Positions 1 through 7,663 of a stretch of DNA of 30,910 bases are shown here, one piece after another. The position numbers and the translations under genes were made by a program. Each line of letters opens with the position of its first letter. The first letter of the stretch is position 1. The notes under the pieces are model-generated. The model was not told where the DNA came from. It worked only from the letters and a program-made list of their open reading frames with translations, and ran no database searches. Origin of the DNA: CALVUJ01 sp045128835 (GTDB lineage Bacteria; Bacillota_I; Bacilli_A; RFN20; DUOF01); the NCBI GenBank assembly GCA_045128835.1, contig JBGVRX010000004.1, forward strand, positions 1-30,910. The letters run 5' to 3'.

Positions 1-55
1 TTGCTTTTTCTTCTGGTGTTCGCATTATGTTTTTTGTTCCATTTGGTCTGCTCAT
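1..55 (-). CDS. Partial: N-terminus of a probable IS-type transposase (helix-turn-helix OrfA-like)
   Basis: Reading leftward from an ATG at 55 the frame gives MSRPNGTKNIMRTPEEKA and then leaves the window, so only 18 residues are visible. A strong ribosome-binding site (AAGGAGG) lies 7 bases before the ATG, and a TATACT box lies further upstream. The short basic start followed by an 'RTPEEK' helix resembles the N-terminus of IS3/IS150-type OrfA helix-turn-helix proteins. That family assignment is pattern recognition from few residues. What is certain is a real translation start running off the edge. Confidence 0.45.
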   Translation of the reverse strand, partial: MSRPNGTKNIMRTPEEKA

Positions 56-84
56 GTTGTTTTCCTCCTTTATTCTAGTATAAC

Positions 85-129
85 AAAAAAAGTAGACTGA
101 GTTTTTTTACTCTTTGTCTACTTTTATTA
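85..129. terminator. Bidirectional hairpin between the PBP gene and the edge gene
   Basis: AAAGTAGAC (89-97) pairs with GTCTACTTT (116-124), and inside it GAGT (99-102) pairs with ACTC (109-112). On the minus strand the stem runs into seven T, a good intrinsic terminator for the leftward PBP gene. On the plus strand it is followed by CTTTTATT. Because it sits just upstream of a probable transposase start, it could instead belong to the end of an insertion sequence. Confidence 0.6.
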
Positions 130-235
130 AATCACTTCAAATTAATAATGAGCTTAAAACTGTTATTTTTCCTTTTTATTGAAAACAACGCGAGCAACAC
201 TTAATCTAATTTTGATGAACCCTAAGATACTAAAA

Positions 236-2137
236 CTATCCTAGCATCACAACTATAGTACTACCTTCTTCTACTTTCTCTCCATATTTAGGCAATTGAT
301 CTATTACAGTATTTCCTTCACCTATAAACTCAAATTTAAAATATTGAGATTTAACCTTTTTCTTTTCCAATCCTACATAATTATCTACTGTATATGTTTT
401 AGTATCCATCCAAGTGTAGTTTTTATCTATACCTCCACTTCTTTTTTCTACGCCTAAATAAGGTAAAACATCACTTAATATTTCTTTTACTATTGGTCCT
501 GCGACAGTCCCTCCATATTGAATGGCACTTTTAGGATTATCTATTGCTACATATACTACAACTTTAGGATCATCCATAGGCGCAGCTGCTATCATAGATA
601 AATTATAATTGCCGGATTGATAAACACCATTAACAGCCTTTTGAGCCGTACCTGTCTTACCACCAACGCGGTAATTATCAATATGCGCATTTCTTCCTCC
701 ACCTAAGCTTACTACATGTTCTAATGCATCTCTCATCAAAGCGCTTGTATCATTACTTATAACTTGTCTTTTAATTACATTTTCTTTTTCGTATATTATT
801 TCGCCAGTTGAAGTTAAAGAAATACTATCTAAAATAGATGGCGTATATAAATAACCTCCATTTATAACGGCGCTAAAAGCAGTAACTAACTGAAGTGCTG
901 TAACACTTACTCCTTGCCCAAAAGCACTAGTGGCCTGCTCTAATAAGTTATAACTATCATAATTAAACATGATACCTGCACTTTCACCCCAGATATCAAT
1001 GCCCGTTTTATTACCAAAACCAAAGTTAGTAATGTAATTATACAAATTATCTTTACCTAATTTTTGAGCAATAGAAACAAATCCTGGGTTCGAAGAGTTT
1101 TGTAAAACTTCTAAGTATGTTTGAAGTCCATGTCCACCTTTTTTCCAAGACTTAATTCTTTGTCCTTCTACATAGACTGAACCAGTATCATAATAAGTAT
1201 CCTTATACATATCAATTACTTTTTCTTCTAGTGCCGCTGCAAAAGAAAAAACTTTAAAAGTAGAACCAGGCTCATAAGATTTCCATATAGCTAAGTTTCT
1301 ATTGTAGGTGTCACTATTATAATTTTGATATTCATTAGGATTATACGTTGGGTAGTTAACTATCCCTAATACTTCCCCATTTTTAGGATTCATAGCAATT
1401 CCTATAACTGATTCTGGAGAGTACTTTAAATAAGCGTTATACAATTCTCTTTCCATAATGCTTTGAATATTATAATCGATTGTTAAATTCAAACTCATTC
1501 CAGAAGCGGGGCTAATTAAATTAGATTCAAGATTACTAAACAAACCACCTTTCGCATCCATATAATAATTTAAATGCCCATTTTTACCTTGTAAATATTG
1601 ATTATAATAGGCTTCTATTCCCGCTAAGCCTTGATTATCACTACCGACAAACCCTAAAGTATGAGCTAAAAGAGTTTCATAAGGATAATATCTAGTAGAA
1701 TCCCTAAGTAAGTAAACACCCTCCAACCTCAAATTATTAATTTTGAGCGCTACTTCATCACTAACCTGTCTTCCTTTCCCTTTCAGTCTAACAATAGAAA
1801 CCTTTTTATTTATTTGCTCATATATTTCTTTAGCTTCTACCCCCAGTATAGGGGCCAATATATTGCTTGTTTTGGCTTTTTCTTTTACTTGATAAGGAAT
1901 TACCGCTACTGACATTGTAGGAACATTAATTGCTAATTCAATTCCTGTTCTATCATATATATACCCCCTACTTGCCATAAGAGGAAAACTTCTTTGCCAT
2001 GACTCACTTGCTCCATCAAGTAAAACATTATTTCTAATTATTTGAATAAACCCTAATCTTATTCCAATTATTGCTATTGCAATCGAAAATATTATCTCTA
2101 AAGATAAAATTTTCTTTGCCATTGCCGCTTTTATCAC
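236..2137 (-). CDS. Class B penicillin-binding protein with C-terminal PASTA domain (SpoVD/FtsI-like transpeptidase)
   Basis: A 633-aa D,D-transpeptidase that would cross-link septal or spore peptidoglycan outside the membrane. One N-terminal membrane segment (about 9-30) is followed by the PBP dimerisation domain and the transpeptidase domain with all three motifs: STFK (catalytic Ser292, Lys295), SSN (348-350) and KTGT (494-497). Residues from about 578 form one PASTA-like domain ending in VEEGSTIVVMLG. A PASTA-tailed class B PBP after ftsL is typical of SpoVD or its vegetative Pbp2B-like relatives, and these cannot be separated here. The GTG at 2137 has a GGTGAT site 6 bases upstream; ATG 2122 is a weaker alternative. 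The usual mraY/murD do not follow; an IS-like gene does. Three unrelated genes separate it from ftsL. Confidence 0.93.
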   Translation of the reverse strand: MIKAAMAKKILSLEIIFSIAIAIIGIRLGFIQIIRNNVLLDGASESWQRSFPLMASRGYIYDRTGIELAINVPTMSVAVIPYQVKEKAKTSNILAPILGVEAKEIYEQINKKVSIVRLKGKGRQVSDEVALKINNLRLEGVYLLRDSTRYYPYETLLAHTLGFVGSDNQGLAGIEAYYNQYLQGKNGHLNYYMDAKGGLFSNLESNLISPASGMSLNLTIDYNIQSIMERELYNAYLKYSPESVIGIAMNPKNGEVLGIVNYPTYNPNEYQNYNSDTYNRNLAIWKSYEPGSTFKVFSFAAALEEKVIDMYKDTYYDTGSVYVEGQRIKSWKKGGHGLQTYLEVLQNSSNPGFVSIAQKLGKDNLYNYITNFGFGNKTGIDIWGESAGIMFNYDSYNLLEQATSAFGQGVSVTALQLVTAFSAVINGGYLYTPSILDSISLTSTGEIIYEKENVIKRQVISNDTSALMRDALEHVVSLGGGRNAHIDNYRVGGKTGTAQKAVNGVYQSGNYNLSMIAAAPMDDPKVVVYVAIDNPKSAIQYGGTVAGPIVKEILSDVLPYLGVEKRSGGIDKNYTWMDTKTYTVDNYVGLEKKKVKSQYFKFEFIGEGNTVIDQLPKYGEKVEEGSTIVVMLG

Positions 2138-2170
2138 TCACATCACCAATAAACTTTATGAATTAAGTAA

Positions 2171-2196
2171 GAAAAAAAGACTATTTACTAGTCTTT
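2171..2196 (-). terminator. Intrinsic terminator overlapping the stop codon of the HEXXH protein gene
   Basis: AAGACTA (2178-2184) pairs with TAGTCTT (2189-2195). On the minus strand the hairpin is followed by a run of T (TTTTTTTC). The TAG stop of the upstream gene (2181-2183) lies inside the stem. Only about 35 bases separate it from the PBP start, so the PBP depends on readthrough or on a promoter I cannot identify. Confidence 0.65.
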
Positions 2197-3545
2197 CTAT
2201 CCATTCCTATATTTTTCTTCATTTTCTCTACCATCGAAGCATATATTTCTTCAAATTTCTTACCAGTCATCATTTCTGCTTTTGTAATAATTGGTAAACT
2301 ATCATATTTTTTCAAAAACCTTTCAAAGTCAAAATAATAAGAATTATACTCATCATAAATATTATCAATACTTCTTATTAATCTCATATACTCTTGCTTC
2401 ATAAAACCATCTCTTAACAAAATATAAGGTTGAAGTCTATAAAATAAAGGATTTTTCTCTTCACTTATAAAGTTCTCTTTAACCGCTAGATTTATTTTAA
2501 CATCCTTTTCAAAACCAAACTTTAATTTATCAAAATCCTTACTAACGATTGATTTAATCTTATCTTCCGCTACTTGTAAAAACAAAGGTTCAAATACTGC
2601 ATAAGTACCAGTTTCATCCATATCAAATAACAAATCATTAAAATAATATTGACCATCTATTAATTCAATTCTTTTACTACAATCATTATATTCTAAATAT
2701 GCATTCAATAACTTAATCCTCATCTCTTCACTATAAGTATCAATAAAACAAGGACTAAGAAGAATAAATAATTTAGTGTCATCTAAATAGTCAATTTTAT
2801 CTAGCCACTTCATATAACGATCATATTCTCTTTTATCTTTTTTAAATCTAACTTTATTTCTATTAACCATGTCTTGATAATTTAATTTATAAATTCGATC
2901 AAAATCAATAAGATTATGTTTGTTACCTTCATACATCTTCTTTATACTTTCAAAATTATTATTAGCAAAGCCACAATTTTTAACATCATAGTAATCAGTT
3001 AAAAAGTTCTTAGATAATCTTCTCATAAACTCATAAGAAAAATTCTCTGCATCATATTCAATAGGTTGAAGAGCATACTCAAATTGATCCATGTCACTAG
3101 CATCTACATAGTTTGAAGCCAAAAGCAAAGATGATCTTGCCATATTAATTACAAATTCCTCTAATTCTTCTTTAGTAAATAATGGATGAACCTTTCCTGT
3201 TTTCTCATAAATTTCACCAGCTTTTCTTTGGAAGAAATGTCTTATTTCATGCAAAACTGTAGCTAAAACTTCAAAATGATTGCCATCTTCTAGCATTCTA
3301 ACATTTATATAAGTTCCTTTTTCTGACTCTTCACCAGAAGCTTCACTATCCATAAAGATAAACTCAAACTTAGGAGTGCCTAATTCAGGATAAAAATTGG
3401 TAATCTCTCCAACAATAGTCTTAAATAATTCTATTCTTTCATGAAAATGTATTTTATCCCATGTCTTTGTTTCTAATTTTTTTAAGCTCTTAACTAGGGT
3501 TGGATTACCCATTACTTTTTTAAAAAACAAATCATGTTTATTCAT
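2181..3545 (-). CDS. Putative zinc metallopeptidase-like protein (HEIRH motif), unrecognised family
   Basis: A 454-aa soluble-looking protein with no signal peptide or membrane segment. Residues 93-106 (VLATVLHEIRHFFQ) contain a HEXXH zinc-peptidase motif (His99, Glu100, His103). About 60 residues later QPIEYDAENF offers Glu163 as a possible third ligand, an arrangement seen in several zincin-type families. The C-terminal half (about 200-454) is charged and helical and not recognised. It matches the next gene upstream in N-terminal layout (NP-L-LK-ET--W near residues 14-29), but that protein has lost HEXXH. Start ATG 3545 overlaps the stop of the upstream gene, implying translational coupling. 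Peptidase activity is inferred from the motif only; substrate is unknown. Confidence 0.65.
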   Translation of the reverse strand: MNKHDLFFKKVMGNPTLVKSLKKLETKTWDKIHFHERIELFKTIVGEITNFYPELGTPKFEFIFMDSEASGEESEKGTYINVRMLEDGNHFEVLATVLHEIRHFFQRKAGEIYEKTGKVHPLFTKEELEEFVINMARSSLLLASNYVDASDMDQFEYALQPIEYDAENFSYEFMRRLSKNFLTDYYDVKNCGFANNNFESIKKMYEGNKHNLIDFDRIYKLNYQDMVNRNKVRFKKDKREYDRYMKWLDKIDYLDDTKLFILLSPCFIDTYSEEMRIKLLNAYLEYNDCSKRIELIDGQYYFNDLLFDMDETGTYAVFEPLFLQVAEDKIKSIVSKDFDKLKFGFEKDVKINLAVKENFISEEKNPLFYRLQPYILLRDGFMKQEYMRLIRSIDNIYDEYNSYYFDFERFLKKYDSLPIITKAEMMTGKKFEEIYASMVEKMKKNIGMDRKTSK

Positions 3546-4762
3546 TATTTACTCCCCCTTTTCTTAAGAGGAAGGTTATTTTTAGTAGTCTTATTAATCA
3601 CAGACTCCATAACTTCCTTATTAATCAATCTATATAAACTTTGATACTTAAAAGCACTAAACATATCCTCATCATTCGCATTATCGATAGTGCGAACAAC
3701 GCTATATAACCACTTCTTCTTATAGTCCTTAATAGCTTCTTCAATACCCTTACTTCTAAGAATATTCTCGTCTAATAAACTTGTATCTTCACGCAAATCA
3801 TTGTCTAAATTATTCAAACACTCATATAAAAGAATATTTAATAAATTAGGCAACTCCTTGTTAGAATAAGCATTGTTATTTATAAAAAATTCTTTTTTAT
3901 CACGTTTTATTTTAAGACCATCACCATAAATTCTTCTTATAATCTCATTAAAAGCATTAATGACAATCTCTGGTTTGCTATTTTTAATAATACTAGGATA
4001 AACCATGAATAATAAATCTTCATCTTTTACCTTTGTAAGATTAGTTCCCTTTAAATTTTCAATTTTTTTAATAATTACAGATAATTTATGCATATTAGAA
4101 ACAGTATCTGTACAATGATCGTTATAATGAGATTCTCCCATACCCATTACAACCTCATTATCTAAAATTCTATAATTACTCATAAATTTTTCTTCATCAT
4201 AACAGTTCTCTGGATCATAGTTTCTTCTTACTAATTCAAAAACAATTGTTTCAGCAAACTTTCTAGCTTCTTTATTTATAAATTGATAGTCTTCATAAGG
4301 ATGACCTTCTTCTAACATCATTTTTAAAGAAATATCACCATGAGTAACAAACTTATAATTTTTCTCTAATGCTTTTCTATCTTCTTCGCTTAAATCTAAT
4401 TTATATTCATTAGAAAAAGAAAGCTCTAACAAGTGTAATCTAAGCCTAAAAAAGTATTCATATACAGTTAAATATTGATTGTAATTAACATCATTTATAA
4501 TTAGAGTACCTTCACTATCTACGAATGTGTTTTTATATGAGCTTGGATCCTCAAAATTATCTTGATTAATTCCTTCATCATCAATATATAAATCTACGAC
4601 ATCAATATCTAAAATCTCTGATATCATAGCATTTAATCTATTATAAAAATTTTCTTTTTTCTTAGTTGTTAATTTGTTCCAATTCTCTGTTTTTAAATAC
4701 TGAAAAAAAGAGAACAATTTAGGATTACTTAAAATCTTTACAACTACCTCTTCTTTTTTCAC
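3545..4762 (-). CDS. Degenerate paralogue of the HEIRH protein (no HEXXH), unrecognised family
   Basis: A 405-aa intracellular-looking protein. Its start (NPKLFSFFQYLKTENWNKL) parallels NPTLVKSLKKLETKTWDKI of the downstream partner. Where the partner has LHEIRHFF this one has FRLRLHLL (about 105-112), so the first His and the Glu are gone and one His may remain. The partner's QPIEYDAENF corresponds to INKEARKFAE. I infer a catalytically dead paralogue, perhaps a regulatory or structural subunit of a heterodimer. GTG start at 4762 has AGGTG 7 bases upstream. It is first of a two-gene operon with its own candidate promoter and shares its stop with the partner's start. Function unknown. Confidence 0.6.
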   Translation of the reverse strand: MKKEEVVVKILSNPKLFSFFQYLKTENWNKLTTKKKENFYNRLNAMISEILDIDVVDLYIDDEGINQDNFEDPSSYKNTFVDSEGTLIINDVNYNQYLTVYEYFFRLRLHLLELSFSNEYKLDLSEEDRKALEKNYKFVTHGDISLKMMLEEGHPYEDYQFINKEARKFAETIVFELVRRNYDPENCYDEEKFMSNYRILDNEVVMGMGESHYNDHCTDTVSNMHKLSVIIKKIENLKGTNLTKVKDEDLLFMVYPSIIKNSKPEIVINAFNEIIRRIYGDGLKIKRDKKEFFINNNAYSNKELPNLLNILLYECLNNLDNDLREDTSLLDENILRSKGIEEAIKDYKKKWLYSVVRTIDNANDEDMFSAFKYQSLYRLINKEVMESVINKTTKNNLPLKKRGSK

Positions 4763-4782
4763 TATTTATCACCTACATGATA

Positions 4783-4806
4783 ATTATAGCATGGTCTTAA
4801 TTTAAT
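4783..4806 (-). promoter_or_regulatory. Candidate promoter of the metallopeptidase-like pair
   Basis: On the minus strand a perfect TATAAT (4783-4788) lies about 20 bases before the GTG start. The -35 region 17 bases upstream (TGTAAT) is weak. It sits between the terminator of the trypsin-like gene and the pair, supporting independent transcription. Confidence 0.45.
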
Positions 4807-4827
4807 TACATTAAAAATTTTCAGCAT

Positions 4828-4853
4828 AAAAAAATATATCTTACGATATATTT
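4828..4853 (-). terminator. Intrinsic terminator of the trypsin-like protease gene
   Basis: AAATATATC (4832-4840) and GATATATTT (4845-4853) form a perfect 9-bp stem with a 4-base loop. On the minus strand it runs into seven T. The TAA stop (4852-4854) overlaps the stem. Confidence 0.75.
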
Positions 4854-5613
4854 ATTTGTTTAAGAATTCTATTATTCTCATCGCAGGAATTGCATATCCT
4901 GTAATAAAGTTTCCTGTATTATCAAATACTCCTGCAAAAGTAATACCAATTATCTCATTATCACTATTTAAAAGAGCTCCTCCACTTGATCCACCAGCAA
5001 TTTTAGCACTATGTACGATTACTTCAAAATCAACTTTAGATTTGTTTGTATCTAATGTTACATAGCTATAGCAATTTACTTGCCCTTTGCTTACTACATT
5101 TCTAATAGAATGTGGGTTACCTAAACTTTTTACATTTTCTCTAACAGTAATAGCGTCATCACTAATTTTAAGTTCATTTAATTTACTTGTTTTAGCAAAA
5201 CGAATAACCGCTAAATCATATTTAACATCACTATAAACAACTTCTGCAGCTATTTTATTAGCATAATAATCTTCTATATATAAATCCTGATGTTTATAAG
5301 CATAATCAAGATTCACTACATGATTATTAGTTAATGCATAATAAAACTTAGCGTCACTTTTATAAATAACGCCACTTCCATAGGAATTGTTTTCTTTATA
5401 TGTTATTCCTAAAAAACTACTGTACTGATCATTGAAAACCATTATATTAGCTTTTAATACTTCTTTATCATCACTATTTAGAGCACTCATATCATACTCA
5501 CCAGATAAACTAGATGATACCGTTACTGTACTATAACTACTTCCATCATCAATACAAGTTCCAATAAAAAAGAAGGCACACAAAACAACAATTCCCATAA
5601 AAATACGTCTCAT
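4852..5613 (-). CDS. Membrane-anchored or secreted trypsin-like serine protease (HtrA/S1C-like, no PDZ)
   Basis: A 253-aa S1-fold protease. Residues 4-19 are a hydrophobic signal or anchor followed by Cys20 (FFFIGTC), a weak lipobox. The triad is visible: His98 (ALTNNHVV), Asp133 (SDVKYDLAVIRF) and Ser210 in AGGSSGGALL. The C-terminus (IIGITFAG, GYAIPAMRIIEFL) is typical of HtrA-type catalytic domains, but the chain ends there with no PDZ domain. It would act outside the membrane. ATG 5613 has AGGAGG about 10 bases upstream. It lies between ftsL and the transpeptidase gene, with a hairpin on each side, so it may be regulated apart from the dcw genes. Substrate unknown; a cell-wall or division target is only suggested by position. 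Confidence 0.85.
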   Translation of the reverse strand: MRRIFMGIVVLCAFFFIGTCIDDGSSYSTVTVSSSLSGEYDMSALNSDDKEVLKANIMVFNDQYSSFLGITYKENNSYGSGVIYKSDAKFYYALTNNHVVNLDYAYKHQDLYIEDYYANKIAAEVVYSDVKYDLAVIRFAKTSKLNELKISDDAITVRENVKSLGNPHSIRNVVSKGQVNCYSYVTLDTNKSKVDFEVIVHSAKIAGGSSGGALLNSDNEIIGITFAGVFDNTGNFITGYAIPAMRIIEFLNK

Positions 5614-5636
5614 TGTTTATCAACCTCCTATATATA

Positions 5637-5662
5637 AAAGGATAGCACATTTGCTATCCTTT
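5637..5662 (-). terminator. Hairpin between ftsL and the trypsin-like gene
   Basis: AAAGGATAGC (5637-5646) and GCTATCCTTT (5653-5662) form a perfect 10-bp stem with a 6-base loop directly after the ftsL stop. The T-run on the minus strand is only four bases, so it may be a partial terminator or attenuator. The ribosome-binding site of the next gene follows within about 12 bases. Confidence 0.55.
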
Positions 5663-5663
5663 A

Positions 5664-5900
5664 TCAATCATTGTTCTTTATTGTAGTTTCTGTCATGATT
5701 TCTTCTTGTTCAAACATCAATCTACTCTTATTTTCTTCTTCAACTCTAATTTCTTGCTCAAGCGCATCATTAGCGTTGTTCATGTCGGTAATTTGTGGAT
5801 TAACGAATATTACTGTAAAAATCAGTAATAAAAGGGCGCAAAAACCAAATGTCCTAATTTCATAATCTAATTTAGTTTTTAATTTCTTCTTCGTAATCAC
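5664..5900 (-). CDS. ftsL: FtsL-like septum protein (short)
   Basis: A 78-aa bitopic protein: basic N-terminus (KKKLKTKLDYEIR), one membrane segment (about 18-35), then a short Glu/Asn-rich coiled coil (about 38-70). Size, topology and position right after rsmH fit FtsL, which with DivIC-type partners activates septal FtsW/PBP. The extracytoplasmic coiled coil is shorter than in well-studied FtsL proteins of roughly 100-120 aa. The sequence itself is poorly conserved, so the assignment rests on topology and synteny. GTG start at 5900 has a GGGG-type site about 8 bases upstream, overlapping the end of rsmH. Stop codons TGA TAA are in tandem. Confidence 0.75.
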   Translation of the reverse strand: MITKKKLKTKLDYEIRTFGFCALLLLIFTVIFVNPQITDMNNANDALEQEIRVEEENKSRLMFEQEEIMTETTIKNND

Positions 5901-5914
5901 TTCAATTACCCCCT

Positions 5915-6844
5915 TTAAATTTTTTCTAAAATTCTAAGTTTGGCAGAATGAGAACGGTTGTTTTCCCTAAGTTCCTTTTCACTTGGTAATATTGGTTTTT
6001 TTGTAATTAACCTAAAATCAACTTCCTTTTCATTTAGATTAACAGGCATATTTCTTGACCAACTTTCACCCTCACTTGCCTTCTTAAATACCTCTTTTAC
6101 TATTTTATCTTCCAATGAATGGAATGTAATAACAGCGATTCTTCCTCCTTTTTTAAGAAGTTTTAAACTATCATTCAAAGCTACCTTTAAACCATTAAGT
6201 TCATCGTTAACTTCAATTCTAATAGCTTGGAAAGTTCTTTTAGCAGGATGTCCATCCTTTAAAGCCTTTCCTGGCATACTAGCTTTTATGATATCCACAA
6301 GTTCGAAAGTCGTTTCAATTGGCTTTTCTTTTCTTTTAAGGACAATATTCCTAGCAATATTTCTAGCATACCTTTCTTCGCCGTAACTATAAATAATATT
6401 TCTAAGATCTTCTTCCTTATATGTATTAACTACGGTGTAAGCATCTAACTTATCGTCTCTATTCATACGCATATCAAGTCTTGCATCATATTTGTATGAA
6501 AAACCTCTTTCACCGTTATCTAGTTGGGGAGAGGAAACTCCTAAATCAAACAATATACCATCAACGAAATTAATTCCACGCTTATTAAGCTCCATCACGA
6601 TAAACTTATAATCGGCATGGATTAATTCGAATTGGGGAGAAATTGTCGACAGTAATTGTCGAGAAGTTCCCATAGCTTCTATATCTTTGTCAAAGCAATA
6701 TAGCTTTCCAAGATTAGATAACTTAGTCAATATATGGCAACTATGCCCTGCTCTACCTAAAGTAGCATCAACATAGACTCCATCCGGTTTAATATCAAGT
6801 CCTTCAATGGACTCGTTTAATAATACTGATACATGCTCACCCAT
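5915..6844 (-). CDS. rsmH: 16S rRNA m4C1402 N4-methyltransferase RsmH (MraW)
   Basis: A 309-aa SAM-dependent methyltransferase that N4-methylates C1402 of 16S rRNA. Near-universal family motifs are present: GEHVSVLLNE at the start, VYVDATLGRAGHS (SAM loop), GILFDLGVSSPQLD, the DARLDMRM stretch, RTFQAIRIEVNDEL and FHSLEDKIVK, ending in the SHSAKLRILEK tail. Length matches the family (about 310). It starts 2 bases after mraZ, the classic head of the dcw cluster, so both are transcribed from the MraZ-controlled promoter. Confidence 0.98.
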   Translation of the reverse strand: MGEHVSVLLNESIEGLDIKPDGVYVDATLGRAGHSCHILTKLSNLGKLYCFDKDIEAMGTSRQLLSTISPQFELIHADYKFIVMELNKRGINFVDGILFDLGVSSPQLDNGERGFSYKYDARLDMRMNRDDKLDAYTVVNTYKEEDLRNIIYSYGEERYARNIARNIVLKRKEKPIETTFELVDIIKASMPGKALKDGHPAKRTFQAIRIEVNDELNGLKVALNDSLKLLKKGGRIAVITFHSLEDKIVKEVFKKASEGESWSRNMPVNLNEKEVDFRLITKKPILPSEKELRENNRSHSAKLRILEKI

Positions 6845-6845
6845 A

Positions 6846-7277
6846 TTACTTACCTACAAATGATAATTTTTCTGCTACATCTTCTAAACTAGATGATGCT
6901 TCATCATAATATGAATCCCATGCTTCCTTAGCCCAAATTTCAATGTGATCTAAGACACCTACAATTACACATTCCTTAACGATACCTGCTTCTTTAGTTA
7001 AGTTACTAGGTAAATTAATTCTACCTTGCTTATCAAATTCTTGACTAGAAGCACTACCTACTAATACACGAATGTTTTTTCTAGCATCTTGCATTGTGTT
7101 TGGTAAGGCAAGTAGTGAAGTTTGGAACTTTTCCCATCCTTCTGTAGAATACAAGGCGATACACTTATCGAAACCTCTTGTTACTACTACTGCGTTAGAA
7201 AGTTGCTCTCTAAGTTTTGACGGAATGATGATGCGTCCTTTTTCATCTACGTTATGTAAAAACTGACCCATGAACAT
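6846..7277 (-). CDS. mraZ: Transcriptional regulator MraZ
   Basis: A 143-aa protein with two SpoVT/AbrB-like MraZ half-domains: MFMGQFLHNVDEKGRIIIPSKLR at the start and SSQEFDKQGRINLPSNL in the middle, each with the conserved D-x-(K/Q)-G-R motif. MraZ forms a ring-shaped oligomer and represses its own dcw promoter. I chose ATG 7277 (MFMGQF) because the family begins there and GGGTG lies 6 bases upstream; the frame stays open to 7310 but that adds non-family residues and would run over the operator repeats. First gene of the dcw segment. Confidence 0.96.
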   Translation of the reverse strand: MFMGQFLHNVDEKGRIIIPSKLREQLSNAVVVTRGFDKCIALYSTEGWEKFQTSLLALPNTMQDARKNIRVLVGSASSQEFDKQGRINLPSNLTKEAGIVKECVIVGVLDHIEIWAKEAWDSYYDEASSSLEDVAEKLSFVGK

Positions 7278-7283
7278 ATCCAT

Positions 7284-7312
7284 CACCCACTTTCTACCAC
7301 TTTTCACCACTT
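7284..7312 (-). promoter_or_regulatory. MraZ boxes: three AAGTGG direct repeats at 10-bp spacing
   Basis: On the minus strand the leader between promoter and mraZ start contains AAGTGG three times, each 10 bp apart (about 7312, 7302 and 7292 going down). This matches the AAAGTG(G/T) repeats reported as MraZ targets in Mollicutes. A further AAGTGGGG sits in the promoter spacer (near 7337-7344). Autoregulation by MraZ is inferred from this match and from position. Confidence 0.85.
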
Positions 7313-7320
7313 ATACTTCC

Positions 7321-7349
7321 ATTATAGCCCCCAATACCCCACTTGTAAA
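7321..7349 (-). promoter_or_regulatory. Sigma-A type promoter of the mraZ operon
   Basis: On the minus strand TTTACA (7344-7349), a 17-bp spacer and a perfect TATAAT (7321-7326). It lies just upstream of the three AAGTGG boxes, and one more box lies in the spacer, so bound MraZ would cover the promoter and start site. Confidence 0.85.
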
Positions 7350-7360
7350 CATTTTTTCGC

Positions 7361-7390
7361 AAAAAAAAACAACTTTTCTTGAAAGTTGCT
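7361..7390 (-). terminator. Intrinsic terminator after rpmF
   Basis: CAACTTT (7370-7376) pairs with AAAGTTG (7382-7388). On the minus strand the stem is followed by nine T. It separates rpmF from the mraZ operon. Confidence 0.85.
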
Positions 7391-7421
7391 TTTTAAACGC
7401 GTTTTTCTATTATTTTATATA

Positions 7422-7589
7422 TTATAAAACTTTTTTTCCATCATAGTATCCACAGTTAGGGCATACGATATGAGATTTAATCATTTCGCCACAATTACTA
7501 CAAGCACTTAAATTAGGCATTGTTAATCTTTCGTGTGATCTACGTTTTCTTTTAACTGTTTTTGAAGTTCTTCTTGCTGGTACTGCCAT
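7422..7589 (-). CDS. rpmF: 50S ribosomal protein L32 (zinc-ribbon form)
   Basis: A 55-aa ORF beginning MAVPARRTSKTVKRKRRSH, the hallmark start of bacterial L32, and carrying a C-x-x-C pair twice (Cys30/33 and Cys43/46), the zinc-binding form. Length matches the family. ATG 7589 has AGGAGGTG 7 bases upstream, a consensus promoter lies at 7635-7663, and a strong terminator follows. The usual YceD/DUF177 neighbour is absent; upstream is a helicase gene. Confidence 0.97.
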   Translation of the reverse strand: MAVPARRTSKTVKRKRRSHERLTMPNLSACSNCGEMIKSHIVCPNCGYYDGKKVL

Positions 7590-7634
7590 TTGTAAACACC
7601 TCCTAAGTTCTTATAATTTCTAGCAACATTGAAG

Positions 7635-7663
7635 ATTATATATTAGAGTTTAATTAAAGTCAA
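7635..7663 (-). promoter_or_regulatory. Sigma-A type promoter of rpmF
   Basis: On the minus strand TTGACT (7658-7663), a 17-bp spacer and TATAAT (7635-7640), about 45 bases before the rpmF start. The -35 box overlaps the last codons of the helicase gene, so rpmF can be expressed independently. Confidence 0.8.

Noticed and set aside
4856..5065. Plus-strand open frame opposite the trypsin-like gene
   Set aside because: Shadow of a gene with a full catalytic triad; no start signal.
5664..5666. TGA read as tryptophan, given Mollicutes-like traits
   Set aside because: Trp in the PBP is TGG, and TGA is a sensible stop in ftsL (tandem TGA TAA), the GerA gene and the 53-aa ORF.
5958..6386. 142-codon plus-strand open frame opposite rsmH
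   Set aside because: It is antisense to clearly conserved RsmH motifs, Ser/Phe-rich, and has no ribosome-binding site.
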